Shown here in pieces: positions 33,172-39,906 of a stretch of DNA of 43,279 nt. The stretch lies in the NCBI GenBank assembly GCA_002413395.1, contig DHWX01000059.1, positions 1-43,279 on the forward strand, given 5' to 3'. Position 1 is the stretch's first letter, and the number at the start of each line of letters is the position of its first letter. Source of the DNA: Polaromonas sp. UBA5171. Lineage in GTDB: Bacteria; Pseudomonadota; Gammaproteobacteria; Burkholderiales; Burkholderiaceae_C. Both the position numbers and the translations under genes were made by a program. The notes under the pieces are model-generated. The model had not been told where the DNA came from and ran no database searches. It was given only the letters and a program-made list of their open reading frames with translations.

Positions 33172-34998
33172 ATGAGCTCACCCACACCCAGCAAAGCCAC
33201 AACGCCCGAAAACAAACCCAGCAACTTTCTGCGCCAGATCATCGAGCACGACCTGGCAGCCGGCACCTACGCCACGCGCCACTGGGGTGGCAGCCCGGGC
33301 GACGCGGCGCACCATGCACAGGGCCAGTCAGACCCGGCCAAAATCCGCACCCGCTTTCCGCCCGAGCCCAATGGCTACCTGCACATTGGCCACGCCAAAA
33401 GCATCTGCCTGAACTTTGGCCTGGCGCGCGACTACGGCGGCGTGTGCCACCTGCGCTTTGACGACACCAACCCCGAGAAGGAAGATGTCGAGTACGTCAA
33501 CAGCATCATCGACGCCGTCAAGTGGCTGGGCTTTGACTGGCAGGCCAACGGCACCTCGCATCTGTACCAGGCCAGCGACTACTTCGACTTCATGTACCGC
33601 TCGGCGGAATACCTGATCGAGTCCGGCCACGCCTATGTGGACGAGCAAACCGTCGAGCAGATCCGCATCAACCGCGGCGACTTTGGCAAGCCCGGCGTCA
33701 ACAGCAAGTTCAGAGCCCGCACCCCGGCCCTGAACCTGGCCCGGTTCAGGGAAATGCGCGACGGCCTGCACGAAGACGGCGCCATGGTGCTGCGCGCCAG
33801 GATCGACATGGCCAGCCCCAACATCAACCTGCGCGACCCCGCCATCTACCGCATCCGCCGCGCCACGCACCACAACACCGGCGACACCTGGTGCATCTAC
33901 CCGATGTACACCTTTGCGCACCCGATTGAGGACGCGCTGGAGAACATCACCCACAGCATCTGCACGCTCGAATTTGAAGACCAGCGCCCGTTTTACGACT
34001 GGCTGATGGAGCGCCTGATAGAAGGCGGCCTGCTTGCCAGCCCGCCGCCGCACCAGTACGAATTTGCGCGCCTGAACCTGACCTACGTGGTCACCAGCAA
34101 GCGCAAGCTGGCGCAACTGGTGTACGACCACAAGGTCAAGGGCTGGGACGACCCGCGCATGCCCACCATCGTCGGCCTGCGCCGGCGGGGCTACACGCCC
34201 GAGGCGATTCAGTTGTTTGCCGAGCGCATCGGCGTGACCAAGAGCGACAGCTGGATTGACTACAGCACCTTGGAGGGCTGCCTGCGCGAAACGCTGGACG
34301 TGTCCGCACCCCGCGCCATGGCCGTGCTGGACCCGGTGAAACTGGTGCTGAGCAACTGGGATGAGGTGATGGGCGCGGGCAAGCTCGACGAATGCAGCGC
34401 ACCGATTCACCCGCATCACCCCGAATTGGGCAAACGCAGCTTCAAAATCGGCAAAGAGGTGTGGATTGATCGCAGCGACTTTGAAGAGGCGCCGCCCAAA
34501 GGCTTCTTCCGCTTGTTCCCCCCGCGAACGGACCCATCGGGGACTGCGCTTCCAGGAAGCAAGGTGCGCCTGAAATATGGTCACGTCATCGAGTGCACCG
34601 GCTGCACCAAAGACGCTGCGGGCAAGATCACCGAAGTGCATGCCACCCTCATCCACGACACCAAAAGCGGCACGCCAGGCAGCGACAGCGTCAAGGTCAA
34701 AGGCGTCATCACCTGGGTCGCCGTGGCCGATGGCCTGAGCGCCGAAGTGCGCCTGTACGACCGCCTGTTCACCGACGCCCAGCCCGACGCCGGCGGCAAA
34801 GACTTCATCGAAAGCCTGAACCCGAACAGCCTGAAAGTGGTGCAAGCAGTGGTGGAGCCGTCACTGGCCAGCGCCAAGGCAGATGACAAGTTTCAGTTTG
34901 AGCGGCATGGCTACTTTGTGGCGGATCGGGTGGACCACGCCGCAGGCAAGCCGGTGTTTAATTTGGCGGTGGGGTTGAAGGATAGTTGGGGGAAGTGA
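33172..34998 (+). CDS. glnS: Glutaminyl-tRNA synthetase
   Basis: Class I synthetase charging tRNA-Gln. 608 residues. The ATP motif PPEPNGYLHIGHAKSICLNF puts HIGH at 71-74; the KMSKS-equivalent is VVTSKRKLAQL near residue 308. The catalytic domain is followed by the beta-barrel anticodon-binding region ending FNLAVGLKDSWGK. Start ATG 33172. The last 168 bp (34831-34998) have a diverged second copy at 35597-35764. The glnS TGA overlaps the ATG of the next small gene (TGATG), suggesting that downstream accessory genes are coupled to it. Confidence 0.97.
   Translation: MSSPTPSKATTPENKPSNFLRQIIEHDLAAGTYATRHWGGSPGDAAHHAQGQSDPAKIRTRFPPEPNGYLHIGHAKSICLNFGLARDYGGVCHLRFDDTNPEKEDVEYVNSIIDAVKWLGFDWQANGTSHLYQASDYFDFMYRSAEYLIESGHAYVDEQTVEQIRINRGDFGKPGVNSKFRARTPALNLARFREMRDGLHEDGAMVLRARIDMASPNINLRDPAIYRIRRATHHNTGDTWCIYPMYTFAHPIEDALENITHSICTLEFEDQRPFYDWLMERLIEGGLLASPPPHQYEFARLNLTYVVTSKRKLAQLVYDHKVKGWDDPRMPTIVGLRRRGYTPEAIQLFAERIGVTKSDSWIDYSTLEGCLRETLDVSAPRAMAVLDPVKLVLSNWDEVMGAGKLDECSAPIHPHHPELGKRSFKIGKEVWIDRSDFEEAPPKGFFRLFPPRTDPSGTALPGSKVRLKYGHVIECTGCTKDAAGKITEVHATLIHDTKSGTPGSDSVKVKGVITWVAVADGLSAEVRLYDRLFTDAQPDAGGKDFIESLNPNSLKVVQAVVEPSLASAKADDKFQFERHGYFVADRVDHAAGKPVFNLAVGLKDSWGK
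34831..34998 (+). repeat. glnS 3'-end direct repeat, copy A
   Basis: The last 56 codons of glnS including the stop. It aligns without gaps to 35597-35764; by my count about 22 of 168 bases differ (about 87% identity), mostly at third positions. The repeat period is 766 bp. Confidence 0.9.
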
Positions 34999-35111
34999 TG
35001 CACAGCACGCGCTTTGGCTTGCCGGTCGTTTTGACAGAACATGCCCGACTTCGGATTGACAATGCCGTGGTGGTCAAAACCATCATGCACCACTGGGAGC
35101 CCCGACCATGA
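34998..35111 (+). CDS. DUF4258-like small protein, probably truncated
   Basis: A 37-residue frame: MHSTRFGLPVVLTEHARLRI followed by DNAVVVKTIMHHWEPRP. LTEHARLR resembles the start of DUF4258 proteins, which are often paired with a DUF2283 gene as a toxin-antitoxin-like unit, but the middle is missing. It begins in the glnS stop (TGATG) and ends overlapping the next ATG (ATGA). Function is probably lost. Confidence 0.5.
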   Translation: MHSTRFGLPVVLTEHARLRIDNAVVVKTIMHHWEPRP

Positions 35112-35299
35112 AAAGCATCTATTTTGAAAACGACGACATTCTGCAAATCCGCGTATCGGACAAGCCCATCGTGCGCGAAGTGTCGCAAGACTGGCATACC
35201 AACATCAGCTATGCCGAAGACGGCACGATTGTTGAGATCGTGCTGCTTGATGCCAAAAAGGTAGGACTGCTGCCAGTTGAGTTCAGGAAGGCTGCATGA
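35108..35299 (+). CDS. DUF2283 family protein
   Basis: A 63-residue protein beginning MKSIYFENDDILQIRVSDKP with VEIVLLDAKKVGLLPVEFRK near the end. The beta-hairpin-like pattern, short length and pairing with a DUF4258-like frame fit DUF2283, a presumed antitoxin-type family without known mechanism. ATGA overlap with the upstream frame; its own stop overlaps the next frame's ATG at 35296. Confidence 0.65.
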   Translation: MKSIYFENDDILQIRVSDKPIVREVSQDWHTNISYAEDGTIVEIVLLDAKKVGLLPVEFRKAA

Positions 35300-35442
35300 C
35301 GGGCTGCCTTTCGATTTACGCCGGCAGCAACAAAGTCTTTCGCGACTTGGGCTTTTCGGAGCCCATTGCCCACCGCACGGCACATCGCACTTATGTGGAG
35401 GAATCAGAAAAATGGCTCAATCTAAAACAGCTCGCTCAGTAA
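35296..35442 (+). pseudogene. Small frame resembling the N-terminus of an XRE antitoxin
   Basis: A 48-residue frame; SNKVFRDLGFSEP resembles the N-terminal part of HigA-like XRE antitoxins (VFxDLGF), but no helix-turn-helix follows. It starts within the DUF2283 stop (ATGA). Most likely a remnant; may be spurious. Confidence 0.3.
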
Positions 35443-35600
35443 AGAGCGCCGCAGCAACCCGCCCGGCAACGACGCAGGACAAGATTACCCAAGCCCTGAA
35501 GCTCGCATCCAGCCAGGCCAAAAAACAACTCGCAGCGCAGGGGCTGAAGTTGCCTACCCAAAATTGGGCAGGGTCTGCCGTGCGCAATCCCGTTGCCTGA
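35412..35600 (+). CDS. Small basic hypothetical protein
   Basis: A 62-residue Ala/Lys/Thr/Gln-rich protein starting MAQSKTARSVKSAAATRPAT and ending LPTQNWAGSAVRNPVA. The helical middle (KITQALKLASSQAKKQLAAQ) is compatible with a nucleic-acid-associated tail protein, but I do not recognise a family. GAGG lies upstream of the ATG. Its last 4 bp touch the start of the second glnS tail (35597), so its C-terminus may reflect the recombination junction. Confidence 0.4.
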   Translation: MAQSKTARSVKSAAATRPATTQDKITQALKLASSQAKKQLAAQGLKLPTQNWAGSAVRNPVA

Positions 35601-35764
35601 AAGTGGTGCAGGCGGTGGTGGAGCCATCACGGGCCAGCACCAAGGCGGACGACAAGTTGCAGTTTGAACAGCATGGGTACTTTGTGGCGGATCGGGTGGA
35701 TCACGCGCAGGGCAAGCCGGTGTTTAATCTGGCGGTGGAGTTGAAGGATTCTTGGGGGAAATAA
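35597..35764 (+). pseudogene. Second copy of the glnS 3' end (copy B)
   Basis: Encodes LKVVQAVVEPSRASTKADDK ... FNLAVELKDSWGK and TAA, the last 55 residues of GlnS without the rest of the gene. It differs from copy A mostly silently. It has no start codon of its own and should be inert. It most likely marks where an incoming segment (with its own glnS end) displaced the original one. Confidence 0.9.
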
Positions 35765-35853
35765 CGGCCAGGGACTTCCTCTAAGCCGCTGCAGAAACTG
35801 ACCTCCTACATTTTTTGTGGCAAACAACTTATTACTTAAGATCAGAGAGAAAA

Positions 35854-37503
35854 ATGAATACAAATGATCTGATGAGACTGGCTCTTGGGCTCAGTAAACG
35901 TGCGGAGAGCTACGATGCAAGTCACTTGGCGAGTTCATTTGTAGAAATCGGCAATGTCCCGACACTGCTTCGAAATAACGACTCGGCCATCATATTTGGA
36001 CGGCGAGGCACCGGCAAAACACATCTTCTCTCCTACCTAGCCTCCCTGTTAAAGGAAGGTGGGGGCGTCGTCGTATCGATTGATATGCGCACTATCGGCT
36101 CCTCGTCAGGGCTTTACGCAGATCCTGGCCTACTGCTAAGCGAGCGCGCAACCAGACTACTCCGCGATACAGCGAACGCAATCCATGAACGCATTTTGGA
36201 GGCCTATACCGAGCCAAGTGATGCGGTTTACGGTCAAGACATAACAAGTGGTCTCGATCAACTTCTAGATGCTGCTAACTCATTGGTCATTGATGGTGCA
36301 CTGACACGGGAAGAGGCGTTTCAAAGCTCCATAGACACCAATAATTCGGCACAAGCGGGATTTCAGTTTTCTCCAACCGGTGGACAATTCTCAGGATCAT
36401 TCACCGACAGCATCAAGACAGGCCTTACCGACGCTCAAAAACAATCCGTATCGGGTAGGCCCACCATTCGGATTAATTTCAATGGCCTAACTTCAGCGCT
36501 AGAAAGAGTTGTAAGAAGTCTACCAACCAAGCGCCTTTGGATACTTCTTGACGAATGGAGTGAGGTGCCTCTTGATTTGCAGCCCTATCTTGCAGACATG
36601 CTCCGGAGAGGCTTCTTGGCTGTGCGCGGCGTTACCGCGAAAATCGCAGCAATTGAACATAGAACTGCGCTTCGACTAGTCAACGAAGCGACGGGGCAGA
36701 GCGTGGGAATTGAGATTGGGGCAGACGTCGCGATGAGCGTCAACCTGGACGATCACATGGTGTTTGAGAATGACTCAGCTGCGGCAAGCCAATTCTTCTC
36801 CCAAATGCTATTCCGTCACATGAGGTCTATTGCGCAAACCGAAAAACTCGATTTCAACATTATTCAAGCAGACGATTTAACTCGACTAATGTTTACTCAG
36901 CGCGACTCATTTACGGAGTTCGTCCGCGCTTCAGAGGGTGTCCCGCGAGACGCCATTAACATTCTTTCGAAGTGCGCGCTAAGAGCACACAACGATAAGA
37001 TTTCAATGCCCATAGTACGAGAGGCTGCGAGAGCTTGGTACTCAACGTCAAAACAAAGCGATATAAACAGTCGTCCACGGGCAAATGCGCTTATGGATTG
37101 GATCAAAAGTCAAGTGATTGGACAACGTAGAGCCCGTGGGTTCCTTTTGGATGTCAAAGCCCGTGACGTGCTTATTGACTACCTCTTCGACAGTCGAGTT
37201 CTACACATAATTAAAAAAGGGATTTCATCTAAAGACCGAGAGGACGGTGGGAGGAAATTCAACGCGTGGGTTTTGGACTACGGCTGCTACGTTGAGCTAT
37301 TCAATACTGCCGTGGCACCAAGAGGGTTATTTGAGGTTGAAGAGGATGTCGCAACTTCATCGACAAAATTTGTGGAAGTCCCGCAAACTGACTATCGGTC
37401 ACTACGGCGAGCGATTCTTGACCTTTCTGCCTTTTACGCTGCAACCTCGGATGAGCCGATAGCCTTTTCTCGAAGAGTTACGGGTCTGATTCCAACTAAC
37501 TGA
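35854..37503 (+). CDS. AAA/ORC-CDC6-like P-loop ATPase
   Basis: A 549-residue ATPase. The Walker A motif GRRGTGKT is at residues 49-56 and Walker B WILLDEW at 229-235 with Asp233 and Glu234. The region 120-200 is Ser/Gly/Gln-rich and may be flexible. The overall pattern (ATPase followed by helical lid and a C-terminal winged-helix-sized region) resembles ORC-CDC6-like stand-alone ATPases. ATG at 35854 follows GAGAGAAAA. Base composition is clearly more AT-rich and codons less biased than the flanking genes, indicating recent transfer. It has no adjacent effector in the same operon. A defence role is plausible but unproven. Confidence 0.75.
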   Translation: MNTNDLMRLALGLSKRAESYDASHLASSFVEIGNVPTLLRNNDSAIIFGRRGTGKTHLLSYLASLLKEGGGVVVSIDMRTIGSSSGLYADPGLLLSERATRLLRDTANAIHERILEAYTEPSDAVYGQDITSGLDQLLDAANSLVIDGALTREEAFQSSIDTNNSAQAGFQFSPTGGQFSGSFTDSIKTGLTDAQKQSVSGRPTIRINFNGLTSALERVVRSLPTKRLWILLDEWSEVPLDLQPYLADMLRRGFLAVRGVTAKIAAIEHRTALRLVNEATGQSVGIEIGADVAMSVNLDDHMVFENDSAAASQFFSQMLFRHMRSIAQTEKLDFNIIQADDLTRLMFTQRDSFTEFVRASEGVPRDAINILSKCALRAHNDKISMPIVREAARAWYSTSKQSDINSRPRANALMDWIKSQVIGQRRARGFLLDVKARDVLIDYLFDSRVLHIIKKGISSKDREDGGRKFNAWVLDYGCYVELFNTAVAPRGLFEVEEDVATSSTKFVEVPQTDYRSLRRAILDLSAFYAATSDEPIAFSRRVTGLIPTN

Positions 37504-37532
37504 TATCTGGCACCAGTTACCGATCCTATTGA

Positions 37533-38403
37533 ATGTCCCGCCCCCAAACCATCCAGATATTCCTCCCCGCCGGTGACCCACGCGGCATGCGCGTGGCCGA
37601 AATTACGACGCGCATTGTTCGCGTCATCGAAGTGCCGCGCAGCCAACTGGGCGAGTTTCTCAAGACCCCCGAGGCGCAACAGGTGGGCGTGTACTTTTTG
37701 ATGGGCGAGCTGTCTGAGGCCGGGTTACCGCGCGTGTATATCGGCCAGTCTGGCAACGTCGGCAGCCGACTCGTGCAACACAACCAGAACAAAGACTTCT
37801 GGAACCGGGCGCTGGTGGTGATTTCGCTCACCAACAGCATGACGCAGACGCACGCGCTGTTTCTGGAGTGGTTTGCTATTTCAGAGGCAACCAAAGCCGG
37901 GCGCTACAGCCTGGAGAACAGCAATACCGGCGCACGGCCCCACACGCCCGCGCCGCTGCAGGCGGACTGCCATGAAATTCATGAAACCGCAGCCACCCTG
38001 CTGGCCACGCTGGGCCAGCCCATTTTTGAGCCGCTGACGAACGCGCCAACCCGCCCGGGGCGACAAAGAACTGTTCTATTGCAAGGGCTCGGGCGCCGAC
38101 GGTGTGGGCGAGTACACGACCGAGGGGTTTGTGGTGCTCAAAGGCTCACGCGGTCGCGTGGACAACGTGGCGTCGATTCAGGGCACGTCTAACCAGCGCT
38201 TCCGCGACCAACTGGTGACAGAGGGCATCATGACGGTGCGGGACGGCATGCTTGTCTTTACCCGTGACCATCTGTTCGCCAGCCCCAGCATGGCGGCCAT
38301 GGCGCTCATGGGCCGCTCGGCTAACGGCTGGCTGGAGTGGAAGAGCCCGCAAGGCAAGACGCTGGATGAGGTGAAGCGGCAGTCGGTGACGGGTGCGGGT
38401 TGA
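37533..38403 (+). pseudogene. GIY-YIG nuclease with DUF4357, frameshifted
   Basis: The first frame (37533 to about 38060) encodes a GIY-YIG nuclease: GVYFLMGELSEAGLPRVYIG and QSGNVGSRLVQHNQNKDFWN, with Arg and Glu (LFLEWF) at expected spacing. The second frame (about 38057-38403) encodes DKELFYCKGSGADGVGEYTT and GFVVLKGSRGR...ALMGRSANGWLEWK, the DUF4357 domain. They join at GGGG (38057-38060). With GGG the reading TRPGDKELFY is continuous, so one extra G explains the break. Intact, it would be an about 290-residue protein of a common accessory-genome family. Confidence 0.8.
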
Positions 38404-38486
38404 TATGTGGGAAACTGGTGTAACTGGTCGTTGATTCAAAAACACCTCCACCAGTACTTCGCCATATCTGTAAAAGGCCCAACCAC

Positions 38487-38590
38487 ATGCCTGTCGTGTT
38501 TCGCTACAAAGCTTTCTGCGAGAGTTGCAAGGTGTTGTCACTGCTAACAAAGAGCTTTTTGAAAGGACTTGGGATGAACACTTCGCCTAA
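38487..38590 (+). pseudogene. DUF4160 gene remnant with internal deletion
   Basis: The start MPVVFRYKAF is the DUF4160 N-terminus. A different frame then gives LRELQGVVTANKELFERTWD and EHFA-stop (38588-38590), which is the DUF4160 C-terminus. The 40 or so residues between them are missing and the frame has changed. DUF4160 is commonly paired with DUF2442, whose intact gene starts inside this remnant. Confidence 0.65.
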
Positions 38591-38825
38591 AGCAGTTCGC
38601 TTCGACGACGACACCTTGTGGGTGAGCCTGTCGGACGGCCGCACCATTGCCGCACCCCTGGCCTGGTTCCCCCGCCTGCTGGAAGCCACGCCCAAGCTGA
38701 GAGCGCAAGTCGAGCTAAGTAAAAACGGCTTGCATTGGGATGCGCTGGACGAAGACATCTCAGTAGCCGGTTTGCTGGCAGGGCAGCCTGATTTGTCGCG
38801 GCGGGGCACGCATCTGCCAGCCTAA
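38574..38825 (+). CDS. DUF2442 family protein
   Basis: An 83-residue protein, MNTSPKAVRFDDDTLWVSLS through GLHWDALDEDISVAGLLAGQ. The phrases LSDGR and HWDALDEDISV are diagnostic for DUF2442, usually the second gene of a DUF4160-DUF2442 pair thought to be TA-like. AAAGGA lies before the ATG. The protein is full length although its partner has been deleted. Confidence 0.85.
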   Translation: MNTSPKAVRFDDDTLWVSLSDGRTIAAPLAWFPRLLEATPKLRAQVELSKNGLHWDALDEDISVAGLLAGQPDLSRRGTHLPA

Positions 38826-38887
38826 CGATGGTCTTAACGGACGGTATGGCGCTCTTGCTCCAGTCAGTGAACGTGGCGAACTGATAA

Positions 38888-38945
38888 TTGCTATCTTTTG
38901 TATAGCTTTTTGCGCCTATTCCACGGGGGCTATAGGCACTTTTTT
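38888..38945 (+). repeat. TAGCT-type interspersed repeat, intergenic copy 1
   Basis: Contains TATAGCTTTTTGCGCCTATT then CCACGGGGGCTATAGGC. It lies in the 195-bp gap between the DUF2442 and MNT genes. It aligns gap-free with the copy at 39524-39580 and with the reverse complement of 42455-42507 (about 26 of 35 core positions by my count). Confidence 0.65.
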
Positions 38946-39019
38946 CTTACGAATTGAGTGGGCGCTCCCACTTGGCGCCATGGTAGGTGGAAATAGCCGG
39001 TCGCTGTACACTTGGCCCC

Positions 39020-39310
39020 ATGCGCCCCTCCGAAGCCCTTTCTCTGCACCGCACTCGCATCCGCGAGATTGCGCTGAGCCACCGCGTCAGCGGCGTGCAG
39101 GTGTTTGGCTCGGCACTTCACGGTGACGATGTTTCGGGTAGTGACCTCGACCTTCTGGTGGAGCCCACCGCTCAGACAACGATGATGGATATTGGCGCAA
39201 TCCGGTTCGAGCTGAAGAACCTGCTGGGGCTGGAGGTGGATGTACTCACCCCCAACGGCCTACCAGCCAAGTTTCGAGACCAGGTATTGCGCGAGGCAAT
39301 GCCCGTATGA
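39020..39310 (+). CDS. MNT-type nucleotidyltransferase (antitoxin of HEPN/MNT pair)
   Basis: A 96-residue minimal nucleotidyltransferase. The active-site pattern GSALHGDDVSGSDLDLLVE holds the GS and DxD motif of the pol-beta fold. MntA-type antitoxins of this family modify (AMPylate) the Tyr of HEPN toxins. Start ATG 39020. The stop overlaps the ATG of the HEPN gene (ATGA). The partner is deleted, so this antitoxin looks intact but orphaned. Confidence 0.85.
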   Translation: MRPSEALSLHRTRIREIALSHRVSGVQVFGSALHGDDVSGSDLDLLVEPTAQTTMMDIGAIRFELKNLLGLEVDVLTPNGLPAKFRDQVLREAMPV

Positions 39311-39515
39311 GTCGTGCGGACCCGCTGCGCATTGCAGACTACCTGCAACATATTCTTGAAGCCATCGGCAACACTCGGCGGTACCTTGGGGCTTCGCCTA
39401 CGAAATGCGTAACGCACTTTCGCACGGCTATTTCACGGTAGACCATGCCATCGTTTGGCAGACCATCCAACAGGATCTGCCAAAGCTAAAAAGTCAAATC
39501 CTGGCCTTATCCTGA
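39307..39515 (+). pseudogene. HEPN toxin gene with internal deletion
   Basis: The N-terminal MSRADPLRIADYLQHILEAI is read in one frame. A second frame then gives WGFAYEMRNALSHGYFTVDH and AIVWQTIQQDLPKLKSQIL before TGA 39513-39515. The second part keeps the RNxxxH ribonuclease motif (RNALSHGY). About 50 codons between the halves are missing and the frame is shifted, so no functional toxin is made. Confidence 0.8.
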
Positions 39516-39523
39516 CGCATTTT

Positions 39524-39580
39524 TTTGCTATTCTTTACATAGCTGCCTGCGCTTATTTGACGGTGGCTATAGGCCTAAAA
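39524..39580 (+). repeat. TAGCT-type interspersed repeat, intergenic copy 2
   Basis: Contains ACATAGCTGCCTGCGCTTAT then TTGACGGTGGCTATAGGCC. It follows the HEPN remnant directly. Same family and orientation as 38888-38945. Confidence 0.65.
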
Positions 39581-39666
39581 CGTATAAATTCAGACATTCA
39601 CCAACCAAAGCCGTTCATGGCGGTATATTCCCAAGCTGTCACAACCGTTTTTCATTGGAGCCAGTC

Positions 39667-39906
39667 ATGCAGCAAACCGCCAAAGCCTTGAGTGAACAAG
39701 CTGTTCAACTGCCGCCAGTAGAGCGCATGGCGCTGGTGGAGCACATTCTGGACAGCCTGGACGAGCCCGACCCTTCCATGGATGCTGCGCTATGGGCACG
39801 GGAAGCAGATGACCGTCTGGCGGCCTATCGTCGTGGAGAAATTCGCGCCGTGCCGCTGTCTGAAGTATTGGCCAAGTACAAACTTTCCGGTTCCGCATGC
39901 CATTAA
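39667..39906 (+). CDS. Addiction-module antitoxin (TIGR02574-like), orphan
   Basis: A 79-residue protein: MQQTAKALSEQAVQLPPVER then MALVEHILDSLDEPD, typical of the putative addiction-module component family normally followed by a RelE/ParE toxin. TTGGAG precedes the ATG at 39667. No toxin gene follows: its last 10 bp overlap the start of a large methyltransferase-nuclease gene. The C-terminal LSGSACH may be a new end created by the deletion of the toxin. Confidence 0.8.
   Translation: MQQTAKALSEQAVQLPPVERMALVEHILDSLDEPDPSMDAALWAREADDRLAAYRRGEIRAVPLSEVLAKYKLSGSACH

Noticed and set aside
33328..34845. A 505-codon open frame on the minus strand opposite glnS
   Set aside because: Shadow of glnS; composition is Val/Ala/Gln/His-rich nonsense with no motif.
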